Shown here: in pieces, positions 53,972 to 61,883 of the stretch
Position numbering within the stretch: the stretch's first letter is position 1
How the letters are laid out: each line of letters begins with the position of its first letter
DNA from: an uncultured Chryseobacterium sp.
GTDB lineage: Bacteria > Bacteroidota > Bacteroidia > Flavobacteriales > Weeksellaceae
Direction of reading: 5' to 3'
Length of the DNA: 64,000 nt
Assembly (NCBI GenBank): GCA_913775525.1
Contig: CAJYLH010000024.1
Span: 1 to 64,000 of the forward strand
Notes under the pieces: generated by a model
Databases searched by the model: none
Told to the model about the DNA's origin: nothing
What the model saw: only the letters and a program-made list of their open reading frames with translations
Program-made: the position numbers and the translations under genes

Positions 53972-55018
53972 ATGAAGAGAATAAAAAAGAGCTCTATTCT
54001 TTTATTAGGAACTGTAGTCCTGCTTGCATCATGCGGAGGCAAAGACAAGCAGGAAACGGCTGTAAAAACCGATCCGGTAAAGGTCTCGGTACAAAAGACA
54101 GAACTTTCCTCCGGACCGGAAATATTAACCTACAGCGGCAGCATTGAAGCTGATAACAGCGTAAACATCGGTTTCGGAGTTTCAGGACGGGTGACTGCGG
54201 TCTCCGTCCAGGAAGGGCAGAAGGTTTCGAAAGGACAGTTGCTGGCATCCATTGAAACCGGCACCTATCAGAACGCTCTTGCCGTCGCAGGTGCGGGCCA
54301 GGAACAGGCACAGGACAACTTCAACCGGCTTAACCAGCTGTACCTTAAAAACAGCCTGCCGGAACGAGATTACATTGCAGCGAAGGTAGCGCTGGCACAA
54401 TCCAAAGCCAACCGCGAAATAGCCGCGAAAAATCTCCGGGATACCAGGCTGTATGCCTCATTTTCCGGGATTGTTTCCCAGAAGCTCACGGAAGCCGGGG
54501 CAACTGCGGCACCTGGCGTTCCCGCATTTACCATTGTGAAGACAGATCAGGTGTATGCGGTAGCTTCCATTACGGAAAATGAGATCAGCTCACTAAAGAT
54601 CGGGGATGCCGCCGATATTTCGGTACCCAGCCTGAACCAGACCATCCATGGACGCGTGACCATCATCAATCCGCAGGCGGATAACAATTCCAAAACTTAT
54701 ACAGTGAAAATAAGGCTGAACAATTCGGGCGGACAGATGCTTCCGGGCATGATTGCGGACATCAGCATCAATACCGGAAAAAGCCGCAGTGCACTGACTG
54801 TGCCTGCCCAGGCAGTCCTCAAAGATCCTTCAGGCACCAGTTATGTCTATATCCTGAAGTCTGAAAAAGGAAAAACCACCGCTTTTAAAAAACGGGTGGA
54901 AATGGAAAGCATGGCCGGGGCAAGCAATGTAGTCATCAAAAGCGGCCTGAACCCGGATGATAAGGTCATCATTTCCGGGCAGACCAGGCTGGAAGACGGA
55001 AAAGCCGTTACGCTGTAA
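53972..55018 (+). CDS. RND efflux periplasmic adaptor (HlyD/MFP family), lipoprotein
   Basis: A 348-residue membrane fusion protein anchored at Cys21 (VLLASC). A barrel-sandwich hybrid with biotinyl-lipoyl halves is seen around 55-90 (SGRVTAVSVQEGQKVSKGQLLASIE) and 165-185, with a short alpha-hairpin between them (about 95-145). A beta-barrel and membrane-proximal domain follow (LPGMIADISINTG, LTVPAQAVLKD). It bridges the inner-membrane pump and the outer-membrane channel encoded next. The permease start codon follows the stop by 8 bp. Confidence 0.93.
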   Translation: MKRIKKSSILLLGTVVLLASCGGKDKQETAVKTDPVKVSVQKTELSSGPEILTYSGSIEADNSVNIGFGVSGRVTAVSVQEGQKVSKGQLLASIETGTYQNALAVAGAGQEQAQDNFNRLNQLYLKNSLPERDYIAAKVALAQSKANREIAAKNLRDTRLYASFSGIVSQKLTEAGATAAPGVPAFTIVKTDQVYAVASITENEISSLKIGDAADISVPSLNQTIHGRVTIINPQADNNSKTYTVKIRLNNSGGQMLPGMIADISINTGKSRSALTVPAQAVLKDPSGTSYVYILKSEKGKTTAFKKRVEMESMAGASNVVIKSGLNPDDKVIISGQTRLEDGKAVTL

Positions 55019-55025
55019 TTTAAAA

Positions 55026-58000
55026 ATGAATAAAGAAATGACGAATAAAAAAGTGCATTTTCTGGAAGCAGCAATGAAGCATAAGCAGGTGGTGATTGTA
55101 CTGGTCGTTTTGCTGATGATCATGGGGATCAATTCCCTGATGAACATGCCGCGAAGTGAAAACCCGCGGATCGATATGCCTGTAGCAGCTGTTTTTGCGC
55201 TCTATCCGGGTGCCGACGAACATCAGGTAGAGGAGGAAGTAGCCAAAAAAATAGAACAGTACCTTTTCTCCTTTGAAGAAATCAAAAAGAAAAAAGTAAA
55301 AGCCGAAGTTAAGGAAGGGCAGGTATTTTTTACCGTTGAAATGAATGCCGATGTCAAAGACCGTAAAAAATTCTGGCATACCCTTCAGCTCGATATGGAT
55401 GCCAACCTTCGCCCGAAGCTTCCGGCAGGTGTGGTAGGACCGTTCATCAACAGCAACTTTGCGAATGTGACCGCTATGATTATCTCCGTATCCTCAAAAG
55501 ACAGGTCATATGCCGAGATTGAGAATTATGTGGATAAGCTGGAAGACGGACTTAAGGTAATTCCCACCGTTTCCAAGATCAACCGTTCCGGCGGTCAGAG
55601 GCAGCAGATTTACATCAAAATCAATGACCGGAAGCTGCAGCAGTACGGGTTCGATATCAGTACGCTGGTGGCGGCTATCCAACAGCAGAATATTACCGGG
55701 TACAACGGTGAGATTTCCGGAGGCTCCAATGCGATCATCCCCATTTATACCAACAGCCGTTACAGGACTATGGCAGATATCGGTGAGCAGATTGTCTATA
55801 CAACGCCCGCGGGCAACGTAGTCCGACTGAAGGATGTGGCAGAACTGGAACGGCGTTCTGAAGAACCGGCCTCCTATGTTAAAGTAGGGAATGAGAAAGC
55901 CATGGTTCTTACAGTGGATATGCAGCCCGGGAACAATATTGTAGCGTTCGGGAAGGAAGTGGAACAGAAAATTCATGAGATACAGAAAAATTTCCCTTCC
56001 GATATCCATATGAAGACCATTGTAAACCAGCCTGAAGCCGTTGGAGAGAGCATCAGCCATTTTATGCTGGAATTTGCCATGGCAATTGGTTCGGTGGTAT
56101 TGGTCGTGATGCTGCTGTTGCCTGTACGGGTAGCGGGGGTAGCTTCGGCGGCGGCGCCTATTTCCATTATCATCACATTCGGGATTATGCAGATGGTAGG
56201 CCTGGAACTTCATCAGGTAACCCTGGCGGCTCTGATCATCGTTCTCGGGATGGTGGTGGACAATGCCATTGTGGTCGTCGATAATTATATTGAAAAGCTG
56301 GATGAAGGCTTAACGCCATGGACAGCCGCCTGGCAGGCTGCACAGCAGCTTTTTGTACCGATTTTCACGGCCACTATGGCGATTATTTTTGCCTTTGCTC
56401 CGTTAGCGTTATTTATGGAAGGCATCGCCAAGGACTTTATGGTATCACTGCCGATAACCGTCGCCATTGCCCTGATTACTTCCATGCTGGTTGCGCTTTT
56501 CCTGACGCCTTACACCTGTTATGTCTTTATTAAAAAAGGACTGAAGCATAAGGTGTCTGACCGGCCTGTAAAGAAAAATATGCTGGACCATCTTCAGACC
56601 GTATTCGATAACGGCGTGGGGCAGGCATTCAAATGGCCTAAAATGACCATGCTGATAGGGCTGCTGTCAGTTATTTCAGCCATTTTCATCGCGACCAAAG
56701 TAGACCCGGAATTTTTCCCGCTCAGCGAAAGGAACCAGTTCAATATGGAAATCTGGATGCCTAACGGCACTTCACTGGAAAAGACCGGGGAAAAAGTAAA
56801 AGAGCTGGAAAACATCCTTAAGAAAGATAACAGGGTAGTGGATATTACCAGTTTTGTAGGCATGAGCTCCCCGCGGTTCCATACGACCTATGCGCCTGAG
56901 TCCCCCAAAAAATATTTTGCCCAGGTTTTCATCACGACCGTTAGCAACGATGCGACGAATGAAATGGCTAAAGAATACCTAGTAAAGCTGAAAAACTTCC
57001 TGCCTGACGGATACGTCAAAGTTAAGCAGCTCAGTTTCCAGGAAGGTTCACCGATTGATATCCGGGTAGTCAGCGATAATGAATCTGACCAGAGAAAGAT
57101 CGCTTTAGAGGTAAAAAAGATCCTGGAAAATACACCCGGAACCAATAATGTCCGGCTGAACAGCGAATACGATTACATGGCCGTAAAACTGAATGTGGAT
57201 GATGTAAAAGCCAACCGCCTCGGCGTTACCGGGCAGGCCATTACCCAAACCCTCGGCGCCGGCCTGAAAGGATATTCCGTTTCCACTTTATGGGAAGCAG
57301 ATAAGCCGGTAGATATATTCGTGAGGTATGACTCCGTAAGCCGGAAGGATATGAGTGCCCTGGAAAACCTTCACATCCAGTCGCGTTTCGGGGGCAAGGT
57401 CCCGCTTAAGGAAGTCGCTACGTTACAGCCGGAATGGCATACAGGTGTGATTTCCAGGAAAAACGGGATCAAATATACCAGTGTGCTTGCAGAAGCCCAG
57501 CTTGGCCCTAAACCATCCAGGATCCTTAAAGAAGCCCAACCGAAGATTGACGCACTTGCTCTACCTGCGGGAACCACCATCCAGTACGGAGGTGATGCGG
57601 AGGCTACACTGGAAAACACGCCGGGGATGTTGCTTTCACTTTCCGTGAGCCTGATCCTGATCTTCCTGACCCTGCTGTTCCAGTTCAAGAGCCTGGGAAA
57701 AGCCCTGATCATCCTGTGCACCTTCCTGTTAAGCCTTTTCGGAGCCTTCTTTGGATTGTTTATCACTGGAAATCCATTGGGAATGACCGGTTTTATGGGA
57801 ATTATCAGCTTAATCGGTATTGTAGTGAGGAACGGGATCATCCTGGTGGATTATGCGGATGAGCTGATCCGGGAACATGGATACACCCATAAAGCAGCAG
57901 CTATGGCAGCGGCAAAAAGAAGGATGCGCCCGATTTTCCTGACTTCAGCAGCGGCTGCCGTTGGAGTGGTGCCTATGATCTTAGGCAAATCCCCGATGTG

Positions 58001-58175
58001 GGCTCCGTTGGGAAGTGTACTTGCATTCGGGTTGATCTTCTCTATGATCTTCACGCTCTTCATTGTTCCGGTCATGTACTACAAGCTGCTCAAAGACCCT
58101 GTTGCTAAAGATGAAACGCCTGAAAACCAGGCTGATGATGAAGTGATTTTGTACAAGCCCAAGCCTCATCATTAA
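55026..58175 (+). CDS. RND efflux transporter permease subunit
   Basis: 1049 residues from the ATG at 55026 (MNKEMTNKKVHFLEAAMKHK); an upstream in-frame start inside the adaptor gene adds unrelated residues. Twelve TM segments with two large periplasmic loops are evident. TM1 is QVVIVLVVLLMIMGI with PRSENPRIDMP after it. TM4 has the proton-relay region GMVVDNAIVVVDN, with Asn where AcrB has the second Asp, as in several HAE-type pumps. TM10 has GIVVRNGIILVDYADELI. It probably exports hydrophobic toxicants; substrates unknown. It lies between adaptor and TolC genes. Confidence 0.93.
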   Translation: MNKEMTNKKVHFLEAAMKHKQVVIVLVVLLMIMGINSLMNMPRSENPRIDMPVAAVFALYPGADEHQVEEEVAKKIEQYLFSFEEIKKKKVKAEVKEGQVFFTVEMNADVKDRKKFWHTLQLDMDANLRPKLPAGVVGPFINSNFANVTAMIISVSSKDRSYAEIENYVDKLEDGLKVIPTVSKINRSGGQRQQIYIKINDRKLQQYGFDISTLVAAIQQQNITGYNGEISGGSNAIIPIYTNSRYRTMADIGEQIVYTTPAGNVVRLKDVAELERRSEEPASYVKVGNEKAMVLTVDMQPGNNIVAFGKEVEQKIHEIQKNFPSDIHMKTIVNQPEAVGESISHFMLEFAMAIGSVVLVVMLLLPVRVAGVASAAAPISIIITFGIMQMVGLELHQVTLAALIIVLGMVVDNAIVVVDNYIEKLDEGLTPWTAAWQAAQQLFVPIFTATMAIIFAFAPLALFMEGIAKDFMVSLPITVAIALITSMLVALFLTPYTCYVFIKKGLKHKVSDRPVKKNMLDHLQTVFDNGVGQAFKWPKMTMLIGLLSVISAIFIATKVDPEFFPLSERNQFNMEIWMPNGTSLEKTGEKVKELENILKKDNRVVDITSFVGMSSPRFHTTYAPESPKKYFAQVFITTVSNDATNEMAKEYLVKLKNFLPDGYVKVKQLSFQEGSPIDIRVVSDNESDQRKIALEVKKILENTPGTNNVRLNSEYDYMAVKLNVDDVKANRLGVTGQAITQTLGAGLKGYSVSTLWEADKPVDIFVRYDSVSRKDMSALENLHIQSRFGGKVPLKEVATLQPEWHTGVISRKNGIKYTSVLAEAQLGPKPSRILKEAQPKIDALALPAGTTIQYGGDAEATLENTPGMLLSLSVSLILIFLTLLFQFKSLGKALIILCTFLLSLFGAFFGLFITGNPLGMTGFMGIISLIGIVVRNGIILVDYADELIREHGYTHKAAAMAAAKRRMRPIFLTSAAAAVGVVPMILGKSPMWAPLGSVLAFGLIFSMIFTLFIVPVMYYKLLKDPVAKDETPENQADDEVILYKPKPHH

Positions 58176-58280
58176 AATTTTCCATAATCAATTTTTTAAT
58201 CGATTGTCCTGTATGCATCCCCGTTCAATAGAGTTTATAGTTATCACTGACCGCTGCAGGACAATTTTTATACAGAAAAA

Positions 58281-59567
58281 ATGAAGATCATATACGATAC
58301 GATATCCAAGATAGTTCTGGTGCTGGTATTGTCCGCCGGAGTTCACTTCCGGGCACAGGAAACAGTGGTTTCCGTTGACCAAGCCAAAAAACTCGCCCTG
58401 GAAAACAATAAAAAGATCAAAAGGGCACAGCAGAATATAGAAGCGGCAAAAGCCGCACAGGCAGCGGCTGAAGCTGGCGGGAAACCTACGCTGGACGGAA
58501 GTGTGGGAGGATATTATTTTTCCAAACCGTTGTCTGCACTGCTTCCTGAGGTATTGGGCAGTGCCAGCCTGACTGCCACGCAGGTGCTGTATGCCGGCGG
58601 CAAAGTGGAAACCGGTAAAAAGCTTTCGGCTGCAGCACTGGATCTACAGTTTGCACAGAAAGACCTTACCGGCGAAGAAGTAAAGCTTGCCGCGGAAACC
58701 GCCTATTGGCAGATTGTGAATGCGAAGGAAAAAACGGCTTTGGCCAAAGAATACATCCGTCTGCTGGATGAACTCCATACGAATGTGAAAAATGCGTTTG
58801 ATGCCGGGCTCACCTATAAAAATGACCTGCTCAAAATAGAAGTCCAGCAGAACGAAGCGCAGCTCAATCTTAAAAGGGCAGAAGACGGACTGGCCATGGC
58901 CAAGTTAAACCTGGCACAGATCACCGGTATCACCGGATCCGGTTTTGATGTGCAGGACTCCGTGGACGGGAATTTTACCGATGTCCTTTCAGACAACACG
59001 CTGAGACCCATGCACCGCCCGGAGCTTTCTATTCTGGCAAAAGCGGTGGAGATCAACGAGCTTCAGGAAAAGCTGCTGGACGGTGACCGGAAGCCAACCG
59101 TAGCCCTTTCCGGCATTGGGTTCTCCAGTTTCGGGAAACATGTCAATCCGGTCAACAGGAAGAATGAAATGCTGGGATTCGTAGGTATGCTGTCGGTTAA
59201 TATCCCAATCTATGACTGGGGTGCCAGAAAAGAAAAAGTGAAGGAACAGCGCTACAAGACGGCTGCCCAGAAGCTGGAAATGGAAGAAACCAATGAACTG
59301 CTGGTGCTGGAACTCCAGAATGCGGCCATGCAGCTCAACCAGTCCCTGAAACGCATCGAGCTCTCTGAAAAATCGCTGGTGCAGGCCACCGAAAACCTCC
59401 GGCTGAACCAGGACCGGTACGATGCCGGCACCGTGGTCGCAGAAGAAGTGCTGAAAGCACAGGTCTTATGGCAGCAGGCAAAATCCGAGATTCTGGATGC
59501 CAAAGCGGAATATAAAATCAATGAAGCGAAATATAAAAAAGCGGCAGGCAACAACACAGATGTTTAA
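58281..59567 (+). CDS. TolC family outer membrane efflux protein
   Basis: A 428-residue outer membrane factor with a signal peptide ending at about residue 26. Two repeats of long amphipathic helices are visible (AKKLALENNKKIKRAQQNIEAAKA, then ERYKTAAQKLEMEE-like and QATENLRLNQDRYDAGTVVAEEVLKAQ). It forms the exit duct of the tripartite pump. It starts 105 bp after the permease. A terminator follows its stop, closing the operon adaptor-permease-TolC. Confidence 0.92.
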   Translation: MKIIYDTISKIVLVLVLSAGVHFRAQETVVSVDQAKKLALENNKKIKRAQQNIEAAKAAQAAAEAGGKPTLDGSVGGYYFSKPLSALLPEVLGSASLTATQVLYAGGKVETGKKLSAAALDLQFAQKDLTGEEVKLAAETAYWQIVNAKEKTALAKEYIRLLDELHTNVKNAFDAGLTYKNDLLKIEVQQNEAQLNLKRAEDGLAMAKLNLAQITGITGSGFDVQDSVDGNFTDVLSDNTLRPMHRPELSILAKAVEINELQEKLLDGDRKPTVALSGIGFSSFGKHVNPVNRKNEMLGFVGMLSVNIPIYDWGARKEKVKEQRYKTAAQKLEMEETNELLVLELQNAAMQLNQSLKRIELSEKSLVQATENLRLNQDRYDAGTVVAEEVLKAQVLWQQAKSEILDAKAEYKINEAKYKKAAGNNTDV

Positions 59568-59592
59568 TTCACGGGAACGGATTTCCCAACCG

Positions 59593-59618
59593 GACCGGCT
59601 TTTAAAGCCGGTCTTTTT
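59593..59618 (+). terminator. Terminator of the RND operon
   Basis: Hairpin GACCGGCTT / AAGCCGGTC at 59593-59613, followed by TTTTT. Confidence 0.85.
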
Positions 59619-59779
59619 CATCATTCAATACAGATCCCGGTTTGGGTTACGGACCGTATATGCGCCGGTAATTTCTGAATTTTTCCCTTCCGGATCTGTG
59701 TATAGTTCAGATCATCAGAAAATAATCTGTCTTGAAATCAATTTGTAAGCATAAAATTTAAGGCAGCACCGGTAAGGTA

Positions 59780-59811
59780 TTGGCATTTTTCAATTAAAAT
59801 TAATATCTTTG
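59780..59811 (+). promoter_or_regulatory. Promoter of the tRNA-Arg gene
   Basis: TTG at 59780-59782 and TATCTTTG at 59804-59811 match the flavobacterial consensus. The tRNA begins 15 bp later. Confidence 0.75.
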
Positions 59812-59825
59812 AGCTCTCAAAAAGG

Positions 59826-59897
59826 GGCCTCATAGTTCAACGGATAGAATAGAAGTTTCCTAAACTTTAGATCCAGGTTCGATTCCTGGTGAGGCTA
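59826..59897 (+). tRNA. tRNA-Arg (anticodon CCT)
   Basis: A complete cloverleaf can be folded: acceptor GGCCTCA with TGAGGCT (first pair G-U), D-arm GTTC--GGAT, anticodon stem GAAGT/ACTTT with loop TTCCTAA giving anticodon CCT, and T-arm CCAGG-TTCGATT-CCTGG. The 3' CCA is not encoded. It reads AGG codons. A hairpin terminator follows within about 10 bp. Confidence 0.93.
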
Positions 59898-59902
59898 CAC
59901 CA

Positions 59903-59935
59903 CAGGAGAAGTGATTCATATCGCTTCTCCTGTTT
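59903..59935 (+). terminator. Terminator after tRNA-Arg
   Basis: Arms CAGGAGAAG(T)GAT / AT(C)GCTTCTCCTG around a short loop, followed by TTTC. Confidence 0.75.
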
Positions 59936-60622
59936 CTATTTTGGAGTAGGGCCGACAGAAAAGACGAAGAATTCAGGACTCATTCTCCTCACAGAAAAAG
60001 CAGCCTGTAATGAGGCTGCTCCCATTTAATTCAGACAAAAAATAAAAAAAGTTAACGTTCAATGAAATTATGATCCTTCCTGTACATGCTGATGATCTGA
60101 TCTCCAGTTCTGAAATATCATTACCGCGTTGGTGTGGTGCAAAGGACAAAGCAGACATCAGTACCAAACAGGATGGTGAAATAGAAGTTCATATACCGGC
60201 TGCGCGGAAAGCAGCGATTGCTCATCGTTTGTTCATCGTTGTTGTGTTTATTATTATAAAGTAAATATAAAAATTAATTTGATTGAAATCAATTTTTAAC
60301 ACTAATTTATTGGCTTACTTTGCTGACAGCCAGATAGAAATAGGTAACTGAAAGAAAAGTTACCTAACCTAAAATAAGGTTTCACACCGGTAAAAATATC
60401 TTGCCACATATCCCAATTTCCTTCACTCTGAGCCGGTTTTGACCTGTATCGCCTGTGAAAATATAGCTAGAGATTTGAATAGAGCTGCCCGGAACCGCCC
60501 CCGGAATAGCAAAGCATCATTAAAAACATCAATATTTAGATCGACATGATACGGTTTTTACCGGATATTTTTTACCTTTACGGTTTAGCTTACAACCTAA
60601 TAATTAACCTTAATTGATACTC
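59936..60622. other. Intergenic region without a supported gene
   Basis: About 690 bp. A hairpin AGCAGCCT / AGGCTGCT lies near 59999-60021. A 64-codon frame at 60070-60264 shows no family features. The XRE gene promoter is probably near 60580 (TTTACCTTTACGG). Nothing else was recognised. Confidence 0.45.
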
Positions 60623-61036
60623 ATGGAACAGAACATACATCAGGGAAGAAATGTAAAACGCTTCAGGGAAATGCTCGGCATCAAGCAGGAAGCCCTGGCC
60701 CTCGATTTGGGCGACGAGTGGAACCAGAAAAAAGTATCCATGCTGGAACAGAAAGACGTAATCGAAGATCACCTGCTTAAAAAGATCTCAGGAGTGCTGA
60801 ACATCCCCGTTGATGCTTTCAAGAATTTTGATGAGGAGCATGCGGTGAATTTAATTTCATGTACATTTTCAGATAACGCCATCTTTAATAATAGGGTTGA
60901 CGTTCAAAATATTAATTCTATTGATAAATTTATCCAGTTGCACGAAGATAAGATTGCTTTGTATGAAAGGATGCTGAAGGAGAAGGATGATATGATGGAT
61001 AGATTGGAGGGGTTGATTAAGAATAAAAAGGAGTGA
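60623..61036 (+). CDS. XRE-type helix-turn-helix regulator with coiled-coil tail
   Basis: 137 residues from the ATG at 60623 (MEQNIHQGRNVKRFREMLGI); a TTG three codons earlier is less likely. The Cro/CI-type helix-turn-helix covers about 8-70 (VKRFREMLGIKQEALALDLGDEWNQKKVSMLEQ, given in part, then LLKKISGVLNIPVDAFKNF). A linker and a C-terminal coiled coil (HEDKIALYERMLKEKDDMMDRLEGLI) follow, probably for dimerisation. This layout is frequent in Chryseobacterium genomes. No partner gene lies beside it. Confidence 0.88.
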   Translation: MEQNIHQGRNVKRFREMLGIKQEALALDLGDEWNQKKVSMLEQKDVIEDHLLKKISGVLNIPVDAFKNFDEEHAVNLISCTFSDNAIFNNRVDVQNINSIDKFIQLHEDKIALYERMLKEKDDMMDRLEGLIKNKKE

Positions 61037-61061
61037 TTTTAAAAGATTGCTATTTATAGAT

Positions 61062-61090
61062 ACGGCTCAACTGTTTTGGTTGAGCCGTTA
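61062..61090 (+). terminator. Hairpin after the XRE gene
   Basis: Arms ACGGCTCAA / TTGAGCCGT with a short loop, 26 bp after the stop. The T-run is weak. Confidence 0.6.
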
Positions 61091-61209
61091 CTATATGCAG
61101 CTGAATTGATTCCTTTACAAAATATAATCACTTTCAGTGAACTAATTTTTTATTGCTTCTAATGTTATATAATAGATTCGTATAGAATTATTTTAGAAAG
61201 TACTAAGCA

Positions 61210-61395
61210 TCAATAGCAACTCTTACAATAACTTTTATCTACATATACCTTTTTGCTTCCTGAATAATAATAGCACCCTCCTTTCTCACCTGTATGCAAA
61301 CTATGACCATTATAGGAACAATAATCTGAACTTCCAGATCCTTCACATGAACAAACTGTCATTGTCAGCACAAATAGTAAAAGTAATTTTTTCAT
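61210..61395 (-). CDS. Small cysteine-rich lipoprotein
   Basis: A 61-residue protein with a signal sequence MKKLLLLFVLTMTVCSC, in which Cys17 fits a lipobox (VCSC). The mature part of about 45 residues is rich in Cys, Tyr, Ser and Gly (CSYNGHSLHTGEKGGCYYYSG, ending SYCKSCY), with four further cysteines that could form two disulfides or bind metal. No family is recognised. The gene stands alone on the minus strand. Confidence 0.6.
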   Translation of the reverse strand: MKKLLLLFVLTMTVCSCEGSGSSDYCSYNGHSLHTGEKGGCYYYSGSKKVYVDKSYCKSCY

Positions 61396-61883
61396 AATTC
61401 AATAAAATAATAAGTTTAACTTTTTGTAAAAGTAGAGGATGATGGCTGTTAAAAAATACGGATTCCCGTAGTCTGAAAATTTATAATAAATCTTCAATAA
61501 CCACAATATCTGAGAATATACAATAGAGTTTGGTGGCAATTTAGATATAGAAGAAGTTTAGTGTTAGATAATTAACATCCATCCATAAAAGAATCCGCCC
61601 TTTAGAGGCGGATCCAGTAGATAAAAACATCTCATTTTTTTAATTAGACAACAATAAAAAAGCATAGCCGACAATGCTATGCTTAAATTTTTATAAATTT
61701 AATTGCAATTTCAGGAATGAAAAAGGCAACATATATTTTCACTTCAGTGGTATTACATAGTAAATGTAGACAATAATTTTCAAATTTCATATAAACGGAA
61801 TGTTAAAATTCACACGTAATCCACAAAATAAAGTGGGTAACCGCATCAAAATCAGCAGAGCACCTGGAAGGTGCTCTGTGCTT
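61396..61883. other. Intergenic region with several hairpins
   Basis: About 490 AT-rich bp. Hairpins: ATCCGCC / GGCGGAT at 61593-61613, AAGCATAG / CTATGCTT at 61660-61684, and AGAGCACCT-GGA-AGGTGCTCT at 61857-61877. The last lies just after the uvrA stop and probably ends its transcription. No gene was recognised. Confidence 0.6.
61857..61877 (-). terminator. Hairpin just downstream of uvrA
   Basis: Perfect 9-bp arms AGAGCACCT / AGGTGCTCT with loop GGA, six bases beyond the uvrA stop on the minus strand. The following T-run is short. Confidence 0.6.

Noticed and set aside
59826-59897. tRNA gene as attachment site of an integrated element
   Set aside because: No integrase gene nearby and no second copy of the tRNA 3' end was noticed in the window.
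60070-60264. 64-codon frame after tRNA-Arg
   Set aside because: No family features and no promoter; the region looks non-coding.
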